A DNA stretch of 5,858 bases, from assembly GCA_028277865.1 (NCBI GenBank), contig JANQFM010000171.1:1-5858 (forward strand), given 5' to 3'. Under the pieces are notes generated by a model. The model did not search any database, was not told the DNA's origin, and saw nothing but the letters and a program-made list of their open reading frames with translations. The DNA is from Acidobacteriota bacterium. GTDB taxonomy: Bacteria; Acidobacteriota; UBA6911; RPQK01; DATIPO01. Positions 5,328 to 5,858 of the stretch are shown piece after piece (position 1 is the first letter of the stretch; each line of letters opens with the position of its first letter). The position numbers and the translations under genes were made by a program.

Positions 5328-5508
5328 GCCGATTGCCGACATTCACGGGCAAGAGGCTCATCAGCGCCCTCAAAAGGCTTTGCGCCATCCGGACGGCCGA
5401 ACCACTGTCATCCCTGTTCACGCCGGTGAATCGATCGGTCGTGGCCTTCTTTCCAAGATTCTGAGAGACGCGGAAATCGACCGCGATGACCTCAGCTTCC
5501 ATCTCTGA
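5324..5508 (+). pseudogene. hicA: HicA toxin remnant, deleted and frameshifted
   Basis: HicA toxins are small double-stranded-RNA-binding-fold mRNA interferases with a catalytic His in a GSHH motif. The start MSRLPTFTGKRLISALK is a normal HicA N-terminus, and the end RHPDGRTTVIPVH, GESIGRGLLSKILRDAEID, DLSFHL is a normal C-terminus, but they lie in different frames. Between ISALK and LRHPDG the family expects about 15 residues (of the form KAGFxxxRxKGSHHF); only five bases remain (about 5374-5378). The catalytic motif is thus gone, about 40 bases are missing and the frame is shifted. The first frame instead ends at 5464. The product should be inactive. The start overlaps the hicB stop. A sequencing error could explain a shift but hardly the missing motif. 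Confidence 0.85.
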
Positions 5509-5562
5509 TCAGCGGCCTCAACGATTTCCATCAGCAGCTCGGAGTTTAACTCGGAAGTACTT

Positions 5563-5580
5563 GGAAGCCTCAAGGCTTCC
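5563..5580 (+). repeat. Perfect hairpin downstream of hicA
   Basis: GGAAGCC (5563-5569) and GGCTTCC (5574-5580) form a 7-bp stem with a TCAA loop, 55 bases after the hicA stop. No U-tract follows, so it is at best a weak or Rho-assisted terminator. Confidence 0.4.
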
Positions 5581-5722
5581 GACCTCGTCCGATGTGCTCC
5601 AAGGCAAAGACCGCAAAGCCCCGGCGCGCCTCCAGCCTTGAAATCCCTGCAGGTGGCCTTGCTCTGCGAAAAGGAGCAGCAGACGGGTCCGGGTTTGGCG
5701 GTCTTCGCGAGCGTTCTATCCA

Positions 5723-5751
5723 GCACCCTTCCAGGGTGCGATGATCTTTTT
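5723..5751 (+). terminator. Possible intrinsic terminator
   Basis: GCACCC (5723-5728) pairs with GGGTGC (5734-5739) around a TTCCA loop, and a run of five T follows at 5747-5751. The T-run is 7 bases from the stem rather than adjacent, so efficiency is doubtful; the hairpin may belong to the repeat cluster instead. Confidence 0.3.
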
Positions 5752-5762
5752 GGACACGTCTT

Positions 5763-5820
5763 CCGGTGGTGGCGCCGCAAAGCGGCTTGACCACCGGCTA
5801 CATTCCGAAGCTCCTTCGGA
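5763..5820. repeat. Two adjacent strong hairpins
   Basis: CCGGTGGT (5763-5770) pairs with ACCACCGG (5790-5797), and inside it GCCGC (5774-5778) pairs with GCGGC (5782-5786) around an AAA loop, giving a 13-bp stem with a 3x3 internal loop. Six bases later TCCGAAG (5804-5810) pairs with CTTCGGA (5814-5820) around CTC. Such paired hairpins without a nearby gene resemble a dispersed palindromic repeat. Confidence 0.55.
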
Positions 5821-5858
5821 GCATTTGAAAGGTATGCCGTGGGAGTCGCGAACCGGAA

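Larger units (their letters stand above)
5509..5858. other. 350-base right end without a credible gene; hairpin cluster
   Basis: Minus-strand open frames cover 5418-5794, but they have no recognisable domain, run antisense into the hicA remnant and are Arg/Pro-rich as expected of shadow frames in GC-rich DNA. The segment contains GCAAAGACCGCAAAG (about 5605-5619, related to the CGCAAAG repeats) and at least four hairpins (5563-5580, 5723-5739, 5763-5797 and 5804-5820). It is probably intergenic repeat DNA or the 3' side of a gene beyond the window. Confidence 0.5.

Noticed and set aside
5418..5794. Minus-strand open frames at the right end
   Set aside because: No domain, no ribosome-binding site noticed, antisense to the hicA remnant and running through hairpins; probably non-coding repeat DNA.
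1..5858. tRNA, rRNA, insertion sequence or phage attachment site
   Set aside because: I found no cloverleaf, rRNA motif, transposase or integrase frame in either strand.

Overview
The window is GC-rich bacterial DNA, about 5.9 kb, with every supportable gene on the + strand. The best lineage clue is the large 'duplicated orphan' MacB/FtsX-type permease (ADOP layout, no ATPase beside it), a family expanded mainly in Acidobacteriota. The spacers also carry short dispersed repeats (CGCAGAG, CGCAAAG and CACAGAG types; CAGGATcAACAGG inverted repeats). Acidobacteriota or a similar soil/sediment lineage is therefore an inference; there is no rRNA or marker gene to settle it.

Layout. (1) 1-91: a repeat scrap, then a TATAAT promoter. 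(2) 92-1464: a gene of the DUF4062 + RecG-like ATPase + winged-helix family. It is broken near 707-715 by an internal deletion that also shifts the frame, so the N-terminal DUF4062 part and the C-terminal ATPase/HTH part lie in different frames. (3) 1465-1936: a 472-base spacer with two short repeat arrays (ATGCCTCA; ATGGGACAT), a long imperfect hairpin and a CTCTGTG repeat. (4) 1937-2401: a small rhodanese-domain protein. Four bases after its stop comes (5) 2406-4832, the 808-residue ADOP permease. This tight pair is probably one transcript. (6) 4833-5111: a spacer with a 20-base-arm inverted repeat just after the permease and several CTTTGCGC repeats. (7) 5112-5508: a hicB-hicA toxin-antitoxin pair overlapping by ATGA. 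The short HicB antitoxin is intact, but hicA has lost the segment expected to hold its catalytic GSHH motif and is frameshifted. (8) 5509-5858: no credible gene, but a dense run of hairpins.

Working together: only rhodanese-permease and hicB-hicA look like functional units. The two genes of accessory/defence character (the DUF4062 protein and the HicA toxin) are both inactivated by internal deletions of conserved core sequence, while the permease, rhodanese and antitoxin frames are open. I see an eroding accessory region rather than a clear new system. The most unexplained sequence is the structured, repeat-bearing spacer at 1450-1677 and the hairpin cluster at 5563-5820.
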